From Datisca glomerata (taxonomy: Eukaryota; Streptophyta; Magnoliopsida; Cucurbitales; Datiscaceae), in the NCBI GenBank assembly GCA_003255025.1, contig QANY01011412.1:62001-126000 (forward strand): a stretch of DNA of 64,000 nucleotides, written 5' to 3'. A program made the translations under genes and the position numbers. The notes below the pieces were generated by a model. The model was not told where the DNA came from. It saw only the letters and a list, made by a program, of their open reading frames with translations, and ran no database searches. The first letter of the stretch is position 1. The number at the start of each line of letters is the position of its first letter. Positions 1-11,184 of the stretch are shown here, in pieces.

Positions 1-539
1 TCAGCATTACGTTCAGAAATCATGTGAGAATGATGAATGACTCAATAATAGAAGAATCTTTGACTCAACAATTGGCCCTTAAGGCCCAAATCAAAGAGTA
101 GTCTTCTACTCCTAACCAAGCCCAATCAACAACACTTGAGTCCAATGGACTCAATCATCAATCAGCCAACCAATTTGACCCATTCCCAATATCCTTCAAT
201 GCCCAATTAATTTCAAAATACAAGAATTCATCATTTGATTTTCAAAAAATGGTCAGTGAAAATCTCTTTCATATTGAGCCTCCATTTGCTCATTTGAAGG
301 ATCCTACTCAAATTGCCAAAGCTCATTTCATTCCTAAATTTTACTATGTCCCTAGACATAATAACAAAATCCATAAAAATCCATAAAAACAGAATCCATA
401 AAAATTAGTCCGATCAGAAATTTTGAAGAAAGAATCATTTACCATTATTTCTCTATCCTCAGAATCATAACTATGGAGGATTGGAGAATCCATCCTTCAA
501 ATTTCAAAATAATTTTAAATAAAAAATAATATAATTATT

Positions 540-1140
540 TTGACTATATTGATGCATGACACAATACTTTCTTGCATCAAAATAGTGATTTCTCTCACTT
601 TTGAGTTTTAAATTTTGATAACAATTTCACAATTAATTTTCCAAGTTGGTTCTTAAAATGGTGGACCATTCATGATTTTACCTTAGAACTTTTTCCAATA
701 GATTTACAACAACGTTTCACTTTATTTTGGAACGTTTACAAACCCTCTCCAAATGAGGTCTTATTTCCTCAAATAGTTTGTTTTTCAATAAAATACAAAA
801 TACATTGGATTTTAAAATGACAATACTCGATTAAAAGAGGAATCTTCACCAGAGAATATAACGTTAAATGGTGGGATAAGTTGAATACCCAGAAAATTAT
901 GGCATCCATCAATTATGAGTTTGCAAGCATCCATCCCATTATGAGACTAGCAAATCCTTTCAGCCAAACTCCTTTAAAAATTAATGAGCCAATTGACCTA
1001 GCTCCACAAACAAATTATCTAATCAAAATTCTTCCAAACCCAAATCAAAATCCAGATCCAACCCCCTTCAAAAGGATAAATCAAGGGGTACAACTCCAAA
1101 ATCTGAATTAAAGAAAAAATTACTCCAAGAAATACTTTTC
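540..1140 (+). pseudogene. Decayed retroelement or pararetrovirus-like coding piece
   Basis: The only open part is 881-1111 (76 codons); the same kind of coding sequence seems to continue upstream to about 540 but is broken by stops and frame changes. The reading is rich in Trp, Phe, Asn and Pro and resembles poorly characterised polyprotein-type sequences scattered in plant genomes next to retroelement promoters. A promoter/leader-like block and a primer-binding-like site follow directly downstream, which supports a retroelement origin. I could not see protease, reverse transcriptase or integrase motifs, so the class (LTR retrotransposon or endogenous pararetrovirus) is inference. It is clearly non-functional as it stands. 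Confidence 0.4.
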
Positions 1141-1423
1141 CTTTTGGAGGAAAATGATGAATCTGATTCTAAATCCCTTACAGAATCAAGTTACTAAGGA
1201 ACCCAGGGAAGCCACTCTTCAGCAATTGAAGGACCCATCCAATGAGGATGATCTCATAAATAGTTCAGACAAAATAAAGAAAATTTGTCTTTGGCAAAAT
1301 GTCAATAAAAATGTTTGATAGATCATGATAACATAAAAGCACAATGCGATGATCATCATGCTCTTCAACACAATCAAGGGACAAGTTCAGGATAACAATT
1401 ATCCACCAACAGTTAACCAATCA

Positions 1424-1932
1424 TGATGACTACAAAGGACTTCGCCTACCAAAGATTCTTTGTAATTTGTCATTTTGTAATCATTGTACTTTTTACTATT
1501 CTTAGTCAACAATAGACAAAAATAGAAATGTAAAATGTTTTTACTTTTGTAGAATAAAATAGTTCAGGTAAGTGATGGGTTCCCGGTGAACTCCATTTTC
1601 CTTAACTATAAATAGGTAGTCTCTCCCATTTGTGAAGCAGGACTCGTTTTACAACTCTTATTATTTAAGAGCTAAAACCTGTTTTGTAAAACAAAACTTT
1701 CTTCTTCTACTCCTCTTTTGTAAATATTTTTTTTTCTTCAACGTAAATTAGTGAGCAGGAGCACTAATTTATTGTTGCCAATAAACTCTGTTTGTATAAG
1801 TTTTTAATCTTACACCTTAATACAGTAACTGTTTTTACTATTTATTAATACAGTTTTTACTGTTTATCTTCTTGCCCCTTAATACCCCATCTTAAATACT
1901 GTTCAATTCCGCGCCTTTTGATATTAGAACCA
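1424..1932 (+). promoter_or_regulatory. Retroelement promoter/leader (LTR-like) with degenerate tRNA-Met primer site
   Basis: A TATA box (TATAAATA) lies at 1607-1614, followed about 170 bases later by an AATAAA-type signal near 1779 and then by TGATATTAGAACCA at 1919-1932. That 14-mer matches the plant initiator-Met tRNA primer site TGGTATCAGAGCCA at 11 of 14 bases, and all three differences are transitions, as expected for an old methylated copy. The order (coding piece, promoter, poly-A signal, primer site) fits either a 3' LTR followed by the next unit of a tandem element, or the circularly permuted layout of a pararetrovirus. No second LTR is visible to decide between them. Confidence 0.45.
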
Positions 1933-4127
1933 AATCTGGTGGGGATAATTACTGTTCATTAACTGTTCCTACTTTTCGCTAAGTGTTATTTCAATTTAAA
2001 ATGCTTACTAATGATAAATCTTTAATATATTTATTAAATTTCATGCATTGGTAGACTTTAAAGATAAGATGATTACTATGAACAATTAGTTTCTAAAAAT
2101 AATGTATTATGTGAGTATTTCATTCACTTACTTTTGTAATTATTTTAAGAAATAATATTTTGTAAGAATTAATATTTTCTGTTTAATTTTGAAGATGCGT
2201 GACATTTTCTATTAAATTATTATATTTAAATAATGATTAAATACCGAAAACTATTTAATTGATTTGTAAATATGAATTTTATATATCTAGTATGTACCCT
2301 TTATTTAGCTAAGTATACTCTATTATTATATTATAGTTACAATTCATTATTTTATATAAATAAAGAGATTTTTTATTTGCATTCATATAAACGTAGTTAT
2401 ATAAAGTAGTATATCTTACATATCATTTTTATATAATAATACAAATACAAATACATAAAAATTGTGCATGCATATCTTTTGTTAACGTGTATAAATTATA
2501 ATTACTACTTTTCATTTTCACTCTTTGGTATTATCTTTTTTTTTCTTAAAACTCTTTTGGTATTGTCTTTGACAAAATAATTGTTTAGTATTCAGTATAG
2601 AGACATACATATTTAATATTGGGGTATTTTGAAAGATAAATATTAAAATTTGCATTGAAGTTTCATTATGCTTATATGCCGTAATTAATATTTTTTTTTT
2701 CAATTTCCCTAATGCCAATGCGGTAAAGCCCCTTGGTTCTTCCCCTGTTTAGAACTGTTCATTGTCCATAATAATGTTTATTGCGTAATTAAATTAGAGT
2801 CTTGACTAATTGTGATTATTACTGTGACAACGGTTGATATCTATCAAAGAACTCTAGATAGACTAACACTATAAATATTGATATTTTCATTTCTTGGTTC
2901 TCTCCTCACACTTCAAGTTATATGAGGTATAAGTAGTACTTGATTAAATAGTCTATGCATATCTGTTTCTTTCATCATCTCTTGCAACAACTTAGTTTTG
3001 TAAACAAATCATTATTTGATTTGTTTGTAGACATAATGTCAAGAGAATTTTTCTTTGATTTATCCTCATTGAATCCAAGTAATTTTTTTATTTGATTACT
3101 GTGTATTTCAATTGCAGGTACGTGTTTTTCGGAACAGAAAATATTAGCATTGTCATATTGTATTTCTATTATTTAAATACATTTAGTTTGTTTGACCAAC
3201 CGAGTTTCTTATATCATTTTGCTTTTTATAATTATCAAATTTCAAATTCATAGAAAAATTTGGATAATAACAATAAATAATTTAATTTTACATGAAGTAT
3301 GATTACGAAATTAGAGGTTGAAAAAATAAGCTCAATGGTTGTGATCAATGTGATAATAAATTAGAAATCAAAATTTCCTGAATTTTAAGTTGCTAAATAA
3401 TGACTAGAAAAAGTGACTAAATAACCATAGTATTTTATTTTAAAATATATTTAAATCAACTAGTAGGGTTCCTTATTTATTTGAACAATTATTTAGTTCA
3501 TAATATTTTAATTATTTTTATTGTTTTATGTACTCCAAGCATAGACGAATAAGAAATAATAAAATATATTATTTTCTACTAATGATTTAACTCTAGAACA
3601 GCAAAATATAAGAAAACTGAAAATTTATTTAAACTAAGATAGTATCATTGGACAAATGAGATATTGTCATCAAGTTTTCATACAAAGTTCAATTTTAACG
3701 TGTGTTTTAATTTTAAGAATTTTGAAGTAACTATGCATAGCACAAGTAATTAACTAGTGATGATAGCAAATTATAGTCAAACCAAAATGGTTAAAAAACT
3801 ATAACATTTAATGTCACAAAATCTAACCATGCATCATCATTAACAGCGACTTAAGGGACACTTGGCGATTTTTGAATGATCTAATCATTTTCTTTAAAAG
3901 CATGACAATTTGTAATTGGTCGAAAAATATGAAGAGCTAGTGTTTTTTCAGCAGTCGCATCTATGTCTATCCGCCACTTCGCCACCCATCCCTACTCCAC
4001 GCGTATCATCATCATCCTCCACCCATACTCACCTTCGCCATCTCCTACTAGAAGTCCAGAAGCACTTTTCTGCTCCATCAAACCTATAGCTACAGTGGCC
4101 GTCTGAACACCATAATTTCTGTGGATA
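1933..4127. other. AT-rich intergenic DNA, no gene seen
   Basis: No open reading frame with family resemblance, no RNA gene and no terminal repeats were recognised. The sequence is strongly AT-rich up to about 3900. From 3950 to 4110 it becomes a C-rich stretch without coding signal, close to the downstream side of the kinase gene. Confidence 0.5.
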
Positions 4128-4378
4128 GAGGGAGAGGGAGAGGGAGGAGAGGGAGAGGGAGGAGAGGGAGAGGGGAGAACGAGAGAGAGAGGGAGGAGAG
4201 GGAGAGGGGAGAACGTTGAGAGAGGGAGAGGGAGAGAGAGAGAGGGAGGAGAGGGAGACGGAGAGGGAGAGGGAGAGAGAGGGAGAGGGAGAAAGAGAGC
4301 GAGGGAGGAGAGGGAGAGGGGAGAACGTCGAGAGAGGGAGAGGGAGAGAGAGAGAGAACTTTGAGAGCGAGAGAGAAT
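4128..4378 (+). repeat. (GA/GGAGAG)n purine tract
   Basis: About 250 bases are almost pure purine on the plus strand, made of GAGAGG and GGAGAG units with a few interruptions such as GAACGT. It contains higher-order copies: the block around 4170-4230 recurs around 4310-4340 with the same GGGGAGAACGT interruption. It lies just beyond the 3' end of the minus-strand kinase gene. A short separate GA run lies at about 4456-4475. Confidence 0.9.
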
Positions 4379-4529
4379 AAAGTGAAGTATATTACATACA
4401 GAGTGACAATTTTATGATTGTAGGTTGAAGATTGTCATGTAGAGAGATGTACAATCCAGAGAGAGAGAGAGAGAGTGGGACAGGCAATCTGCATCCCAAA
4501 GACACAAGAAGATCCCAAAAGCCAAAGTT

Positions 4530-7500
4530 CTAGGACAAAAAGCGAATGACAGTTCCAAGCCAATCATCAGGAATATTGTTTCTCAATTCTCCACTCAAGG
4601 CTCTTAAGCAATGGGTAGTAGCTGCCTGCATTCAACCACACACTTACAAATTTCCATAATCACTTCGATCAACAAAAATCAAACAAACCATTTACTATTT
4701 TTACCTTCACAATATACACATCAATCCCAAGTTTTGCAATCATTGCAGCTTCTGTTACCTTAGTCATCATCCCTCCTGTTGTATCATGAGCTGCTACACT
4801 AATTTTCACTGCCAACACAACAGTTGAATGAGATCTTATTACAGCTCAACATCTTCTTCTTTTCTTTTCTTTATTTATTTTTTTCATTTTCAGGTAGGCG
4901 AAATGGAAATGGAACTGGCTTTCCGATGACAGACACAAACAACGGGATCAAGTATGGAGGTGGCGGTTTGAAACTGCTAATAATCATGTATGATGTTTAT
5001 TCAAACAAACTCATGCTTAACTATATTGAACTTCCATGAAGCTATAAAAATATGGGTCCTCCGGTGCATGGGTACCATGTTTTCTAACACGATTCCATGC
5101 AACATAAACCCGCATCCCTGTACGGCACCCCGGATAAATCTTTTAGAATTAGAACCCTCTGTAATGATGTTCTTATTGTTGCATATCTTAAGACAAGAAT
5201 TCTTTTCATTTAAAACAATAATGCAACTAATTTAAACGAGTTATTCGAAGATAACTAAGAAATATAGAAAAGATGTTAGTCTGACTTTCATATACCAAAT
5301 TTCCTTTTCTATTAGCAAGTGTTCAACAGAACAGATGACTAGTTTTGTATATTGCTGCACTTTATGGAATAATTGCCTTCCCACATAATTTATTTGTGAT
5401 TTGGAGATGGAAAATGCTAACCTTGACTATTGTTTTCAAGTGTAGGCTGTATTACCGACCAGCTTCCGTCTTCCCTTACAGCTGAAGTATTAGAAGAATT
5501 AGTCAGGCTCATGCAGTTTCACAGATATATTAATCAACAGAAGGATCAGCAGTTATTACCAATTTCTCTCAAAAGTACTGCATTAGGTTCTATCGGAGGA
5601 CGGTCATATACGCCCAAAACATCTGTCTTCGATCCGGTCAAGAAAATGTACATGGCTACTCAAGAACCAAAATGGTAAAAGAAAGATAAAAACCCAAGTG
5701 TCTTTGTCTACACTTAAATTAAGTGGTCAAACATGAAGATAAACACACAGAACATGAGCACGAATGGGTTTAACCAGAAAAGAGCAGTGATGACATCCCT
5801 GCTGTAGTTTCTTTTCAAATGCATGAAACATGAAAGGGGAAATTCTTTTAACCTCTCTTCTAGTTTGCTTAAAATTCCTTAAGCCTCCTCTCTAGTTTGT
5901 CAAATGACACATACACCCCTCTATTTTAGAAAACCGTTAATTTCTCTATAAAGTACAAAAATACTTTTAACCATTTTTGTAGAAAATGGTTTTTAGAATA
6001 TGAAAATGATTTTGAGATCTAAAAATGGCTAGAAGAAGAGAAGAGGGGAATTCAGATTCTGAAAATGGTTTCAGGTTTAGAAGACTCACGGTTGACAATA
6101 AAAAGTAAGAGTAAATCTGCTATTTAATTTTATTTTAACGGCGTTAGTGTAAGAAATAATGTTTTTATTTGTCAATGAAATCTTAAAATAAGAGAGGTTT
6201 GCGTCATTTTCTAAAATAGAGTGTAATTTAAGAAAATTAGAGGCAAGGTTGGAGAAATTTTCCCAAAAGTAAATTATAAGTGCAGGGTGGATACTAGGAA
6301 AATGACATAATCAGGCTTTAGATGCTCCGCAAGATGGCGTATGATGATATCTCCACTCAATATGGTGCATCCCTGATTTCAAATAACAACTCTACGTATG
6401 AGTTAACAGTGATGCAAAAGCCGAGAAATTTCAGATTTGACTTTTGAGAGGCCAAACCAGCAAGTCATCAAGGACTGCATCTCCATGCAAAACCTAACAA
6501 GCAGAGGTGGCAAGCTTATAAGGTAAATCGGATAATGGTGAAAAGGAAGAGAAACATGGTAAGAGTACAAAGTGGTATTATGCAATATTGATCAGAGAGG
6601 GATGTCCAGCAATTCTCTTCTAGTTTCTGACAAATTTCACTTTTTTAGTTTCCAATTTCAGCTTTTCATATAAATCAATTTCTCCCACTCTCACAAGCAC
6701 TTCCAGAAACAGGAATTCAATGGTGTTAGTCAGGATTGTGAATTCCGTAATTTAATCTTTCATTTTTGTTTTCCATGTTGGTTCTAAGCATAAAATTCTT
6801 TGACAACTTTGGATAATAAGTTTGCTTGATACTAATGGCTATAGCTTTAAGTCCACTTCACTATAATGCTTAGTATAAAAAATATTTGAAAAAGATGAGA
6901 AGAGTGATAGTCTTTCTGAAGGTTAAATGCATCATTACTAATTAAAGAATATGAACTTTACCGGTACAAATCCAGAGTCAATGGCTTTGGTCACTGCAGA
7001 CAAATCAGCTTCGTACATCTGGAAATAGGTGAGACCGAGGTTGGATAAAGTAACTTGATGAAGAAGGGAAGCAAAGCCAAGAAAAAGGTGAACAAAAATT
7101 CGTATCGAAATTTCTGTGATGTGAAATGCTTCTAACATTTCTTTGAGAAGTAGACCATCCGCACGAGAATGGAGACATTCCTATAGTTGGGATACCCTCT
7201 GCAAAGAATCATAGAACTTTCACAAATTACATACTTTTGTTTAAATAATTCAACTAGGTGTTGATTAATTGGTAGCATTTTTTGGCACTGAACAGCTACA
7301 AAAAAAGTGTACCGTTCTTGTGCAATGAAGACATGAAAAATTTGAAGTGGTAGTTATAGTTACTAAATGTGTACCTCTGGCTAGTGCTCTAACAATTTGA
7401 AGATTGAGCGAAGTAACCTGACATAGCGAAAAGCAAAACCTTGCTCAATAAGTTGCAAAAACGATCAATGATCAGAGAGATCTCAAAAAGTCATAAAAAC

Positions 7501-9005
7501 AACTAATTCCCGAGTTTCAGGTTTTTGTTTTCTCCTTAAGATGTTGAGAAAAGAAAAGAATCTATCTTACAGAAATGCGTGTGGCAACAAATCCAGCCTT
7601 CACAAGGGATTTTTTGAGTCCTCCTTTGTGAACCCCAGATTTGCTGGCCTGAAAATGCCCAAAAGATCCTGAAACATTCAGAAAATGAAACATATCATTA
7701 TGTTTTCCAAAAGCTGCAACGTTGAAGATTACATGAAGTCTTATCTTACAAGGATATAAAGAGCTTATCTCTTTTTTTCAATTACAGTAGAAACAGTGAA
7801 AACAAATGCCTCACACTTTCACATGTTGCATTATCTTAGGTCATTATTTCCAAAATATCTCATCCATTTTTGTTATTGCTTAATATTTATTACAGAATAA
7901 CATGTAAACACAGTGCTGATAACTCATATAGTCATATTTGATCTTCCTATTTATACATGATGTTTGCAACTAACCTGCTACCTAAACTGATTTAAGGTAA
8001 TTCTTGTTCAAACAGAAGTCTTTCTTCAAGAAAAAACCGGCGTTTCTTCATCATTTCTTTAGCTTGTTTCACTAATTTTTTCAGGCACTTTCCTGTAAGT
8101 TCTTTCCCCATGAAGGACTTCAACGAGTTTAAGTAGCTCACATTTTTAGCAGGCGTTGAGGTTTGAACAAAACAAAATTGACAAACTAAAACGATGTGAG
8201 TCAATTGAAACTCTGATAATAATTTAGGGAGCCATTAACAATTTTAGAAGTTCAGGGGTTCAAAGTGTATTTAACCTTAATATTTATTACACACACTCTC
8301 ACGGTTATCTGACAAACTCATATACTCATACTCGATGTTCCTATTTACATATGGTGTTTGCAACTAACCTGCTCCATGAACAATGACAAAAGGGGTTGAC
8401 ATGACAACCGGCTCATCGCCAAAATCATCGGCTGTGAATGAAATTTCTGATTTTCCAGGTTGCTTGCTCCAATCCAGTCCAAGAATCTTTTCACCAGAGA
8501 GTCCGTTACACATTGATTCCCTTAACTGTGAAGAAACAGTCCCCAAATTTTCTTCATTTACTTTCTCCAGTTCATTTTTGCAGGTAATTGCTGCACCTCC
8601 TGTAATTTGATAAATCCGAAAACTTACCAATTCCATAATTTACTCACATACCAATTAATTGTTCCATTCCCCATCTTAATTAATTACTTAATTAACATAT
8701 TAATTATTCGGGGACCTAAGTCTGTCAAACGTTACTACTTTTGATTAAAAGTAAAGTTCAGAAACTCTATCGAGTGCAGATTTTAAGCACCTAGTTGCAG
8801 CAAAACTAGAACAAAGTAACAAATGCAAAACTTAAGCTGTTGGGTCGATCATGGAAATCAAAGAATTCACAAATTTACAGAGAATGAGAGTGTGAATCAA
8901 AGACGAGAGACCAAGTTTAACGATGCAACGGATTGGTCTGGTCAAAATGACAGAAGCGGAGCCGTTTGTGGTGTTCTGATGATGATTGGTCTGGTCTTCC
9001 TTCAT
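4530..9005 (-). CDS. IPK: Isopentenyl phosphate kinase, 12 exons, apparently intact
   Basis: Isopentenyl phosphate kinase uses ATP to turn isopentenyl or dimethylallyl phosphate into the diphosphate, feeding cytosolic isoprenoid synthesis. I assembled twelve minus-strand exons: 8912-9005, 8369-8599, 7571-7668, 7375-7417, 7137-7198, 6962-7018, 6458-6493, 6295-6372, 5560-5626, 5422-5481, 4705-4808 and 4530-4625. All junctions are GT-AG and all phases agree, giving 1026 bases (341 residues plus TAG), close to the roughly 330 of plant IPKs. Family landmarks appear in order: RPIRCIVKLGGAAIT across exons 1-2, HGAGSFGH at about residues 106-113 (the His of SFGH is the likely catalytic one), GIPTIGMSPFSCGWS, IDSGFVPVLHGDAV, LSGDIIIRHLAEHLKP, TDVLGVYDRPP, VAAHDTTGGM and a C-terminal DDWLGTVIRF. 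The ATG at 9005 is the first in frame upstream of the conserved core. The intron 1 donor (GTCTCT) is weak. Family known; exon edges are my inference. Confidence 0.92.
5836..6264. mobile_element. Small inverted-repeat element (MITE, MULE-like ends) in IPK intron 8
   Basis: The left end reads GGGGAAATTCTTTTAACC and the right end is its imperfect inverse, ...GGTTGGAGAAATTTTCCC. A second inner pair (CCCCTCTATTTTAGAAAA near 5937 and TTTTCTAAAATAGAG near 6215) extends the inverted repeat. About 430 bases with no coding capacity lie between exon 9 (5626) and exon 8 (6295) of the kinase gene. I could not see a clean target duplication, so the exact ends are approximate. Confidence 0.5.
7881..8373. 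repeat. Pair of ~100-bp direct repeats spanning the exon 2 donor of IPK
   Basis: 7881-7979 and 8278-8373 are similar along their length: both start TAATATTTATTAC and both end TGTTTGCAACTAACCTGCT, with matching blocks between. The right copy contains the real exon 2 / intron 2 splice donor at 8368-8369; the left copy duplicates this donor about 394 bases downstream inside intron 2. The segment between them holds a 70-codon minus-strand ORF (7992-8204) ending KKRRFFLEERLLFEQELP that I do not recognise and that does not belong to the kinase reading frame. Confidence 0.65.
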
Positions 9006-9082
9006 TGCTGCTTTCGCCTATAAGGTTCCTTGAGCTCTTGGTTTTTTCCCCTAAATTATACTCTTTGATAAAACATATTACA

Positions 9083-9090
9083 TATATATA
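9083..9090 (-). promoter_or_regulatory. Possible TATA box of the IPK gene
   Basis: TATATATA lies about 78 bases upstream of the chosen ATG at 9005, a workable distance for a short 5' leader. The surroundings are generally AT-rich, so chance occurrence is quite possible. Confidence 0.35.
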
Positions 9091-9149
9091 GTGTATAAGA
9101 TGACCGCAACGCACACAATTATGTACACTCCACGATTACTACATGATCG

Positions 9150-9870
9150 ACGTGTACCAATAATCTATTATCCACTTATTTTTTTCATTTTTCTCTCAAT
9201 ATTTTTCTTACACAACATCAAATTAAATGTCAATTATTCTTCGACATTTAATCTTCATATTTATTTATATTTAAATAAATATATAAAATTAAATATATTA
9301 CATGTACACATGGTCTACCATCCACTTACATTTTCTTCATTCATTCCCTCAATACTTTTCTTACACAACATCAAATCAAATGTCAATTCATTATTCTCCA
9401 TATTTATTTACATTTAAATAAATATATAAAATTAAATATATTACATGTATAGTGTACACGATGACTACAAGGTGATCGTGTAGCCATCGTGTACACATGG
9501 TCTACCATCCACTTACATTTTCTTCATTCCTTCCCCCAATACTTTTCTTACACAAAATCAAATCAAATGTTAATTCATTATTCTTCAACTCTCAACCTTC
9601 ATGTTTATTAATATTTAAATAAATATATTACATGTGTAGTGTACACGATATATACACATGCATCGTATAGTTATCATGTAGACTACACGATAGGTATACG
9701 ATGGGTACACAAACATCTTGTAGCTATCATGTAGACTACACAATGGGTACACAAACATCTTGTAGCTATCCTGTAGACTACACAATGGGTACACTAGTAT
9801 CTTATAGTCATCCTACTGAGTACACGATTGGTACACGGACGTCGTGTACGCCCTCTCTCTCGATGTTCTC
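9150..9870. repeat. Tandem repeat cluster (three ~150-bp units, then 42-bp units)
   Basis: Three diverged copies of a unit begin near 9168, 9315 and 9503. Each carries TACATTTTCTTCATTC-type, ACTTTTCTTACACAA, ATTTAAATAAATATAT and ATTACATGT blocks. They are followed from about 9702 by a 42-bp repeat (TGGGTACACAAACATCTTG at 9702 and 9744, a diverged third at 9786). An open frame at 9701-9952 simply reflects this periodicity. The cluster sits immediately upstream of the IPK promoter. No transposase or target duplication was seen. Confidence 0.75.
9452..9496. repeat. Near-perfect palindrome (hairpin-forming)
   Basis: GTGTACACGATGACTACA at the left and its inverse TGTAGCCATCGTGTACAC at the right pair at 17 of 18 positions around a 9-base loop. 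It lies between the second and third large tandem units. Related words such as CATCGTGTACAC recur in the flanking repeats. Confidence 0.75.
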
Positions 9871-9879
9871 TCTCTTTCT

Positions 9880-10560
9880 CAACGTTCTCTCTCTATCTCT
9901 CTACGCTCTACGTTTTGTCTTTCTATCTCTCTACGTTTTCTCTCAAAATTAATAAAACCCATTAAAATTAACAAATGTTGACAAAATCCACAAAAATTAA
10001 CAAAATCTATTAAAATTAGCAAAATCCATTTTGTTGTATTTAGTACTAGAGAAAATGAGTTTTTAGGAGAGAGATATGAAGATGGAAGATGAAGTGGACC
10101 AGTGTGTAAGAAGGGCAATGAAAAAAAAATGAAGGGATGATGGGTCATATAGTAGAATAAATAAAAATAGACCAATGATATAATTTTGTAAAATGTTTTA
10201 TCAAAGATTGTAGTTTAGCAAAAATACCCTGAGCTCATCACTCCAAATCTATAATGATGTAAAATCAAAGAATAATCAATTTAACCCATAAACTTAAAGG
10301 TATTGCATAACAGTATCAAATTGAAAATAGAAACTAAAACGACAAAAGGGAAATTAGGGCTCTTATGTGGAATGTATTGAGTAGGCAGCAAAGGAGATCC
10401 GTCCATGGCAATTGGGAAGACAGAGAATCAGAATTCTGATCATTTTCTCCGGAAAGGAATTAGAAAACTAAGTTTGTGGTTTACTAATAAAGCTGTTTGT
10501 GAAAAAATAAAATTATAATGGCTTGCTACTTGAATGTTCAGTGGCAACTTGTTATGTTGA
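9880..10560. other. No gene seen; CT-rich then AT-rich spacer
   Basis: Holds a CTCTCT-rich stretch (about 9850-9945), short AAAATTAACAAAATC-type direct repeats (about 9945-10030) and otherwise plain AT-rich DNA. The minus-strand ORF here follows the low-complexity composition and has no family resemblance. Confidence 0.45.
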
Positions 10561-10641
10561 CTAAAGATTATTATAGACTAAATAAAACTAAAGATTATTA
10601 TAGACTGAATAAAACTAAAGATTATTATAGACTGAATAAAA
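10561..10641. repeat. 27-bp tandem repeat, three copies
   Basis: Copies start at 10561, 10588 and 10615, each CTAAAGATTATTATAGACTR followed by AATAAAA. The copies differ by a single base. Confidence 0.9.
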
Positions 10642-10985
10642 TATTAGATGTTAAAAATAATTTTTTATTTATAAGTTAGTTAACTTATTAAAACTTTCAT
10701 AGGTTAATTTTTTAAATAAAGTTATTGTTGATATGAATAAGTAGATGCGCCAAGACATCTTAATTAAGTTGATATTTTCGTAACACAAGGACATCTTAGT
10801 TTGGACATGCAGGTTGCTCTCACGCACGTCTTGAGTTGGGATTGAGTCAAATGTTACTTTTTTGTTTGTCAAAAGAAATGAAATTAGATATTTGAAAAGA
10901 GAAATTCATGGATAGACCATTGAGAAAGAAAATAAAATGATTTTATGACTCATGTTTCTTTTAATGAAATTTGGCCTCTTTTACA

Positions 10986-11184
10986 AGGGGAAAATACTAA
11001 GTTGCCAATTTTATTTGAAATTTTTTTTCTGAATTTGGTGTCTGCTACACTATGATCTAGTTAAAATATTTCACGACAATATGATCTAACTACTGTTAAT
11101 CTCAATATCATAATGCTAGGATCATGTCTAGTATAAAATTTCTGTTGACCAGTGTAGAAATGGACAACTTAGTTTTTTTCCTTA
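10986..11184. mobile_element. Candidate ~200-bp MITE
   Basis: The left end AAGGGGAAAATACTAAGTTG is matched in inverse by CAACTTAGTTTTTTTCCTT at the right end. The interior is non-coding. No clear target duplication was found, so this rests only on the roughly 20-base terminal inverted repeat. The rest of 10642-12110 shows no gene. Confidence 0.4.

Noticed and set aside
5430..5678. 82-codon plus-strand ORF
   Set aside because: It is the antisense of kinase exons 9 and 10, whose minus-strand reading matches the family with correct splice sites.
9701..9952. CRISPR-like array or coding repeat
   Set aside because: The 42-bp units are contiguous without unique spacers, in a eukaryotic context; this is a tandem repeat.
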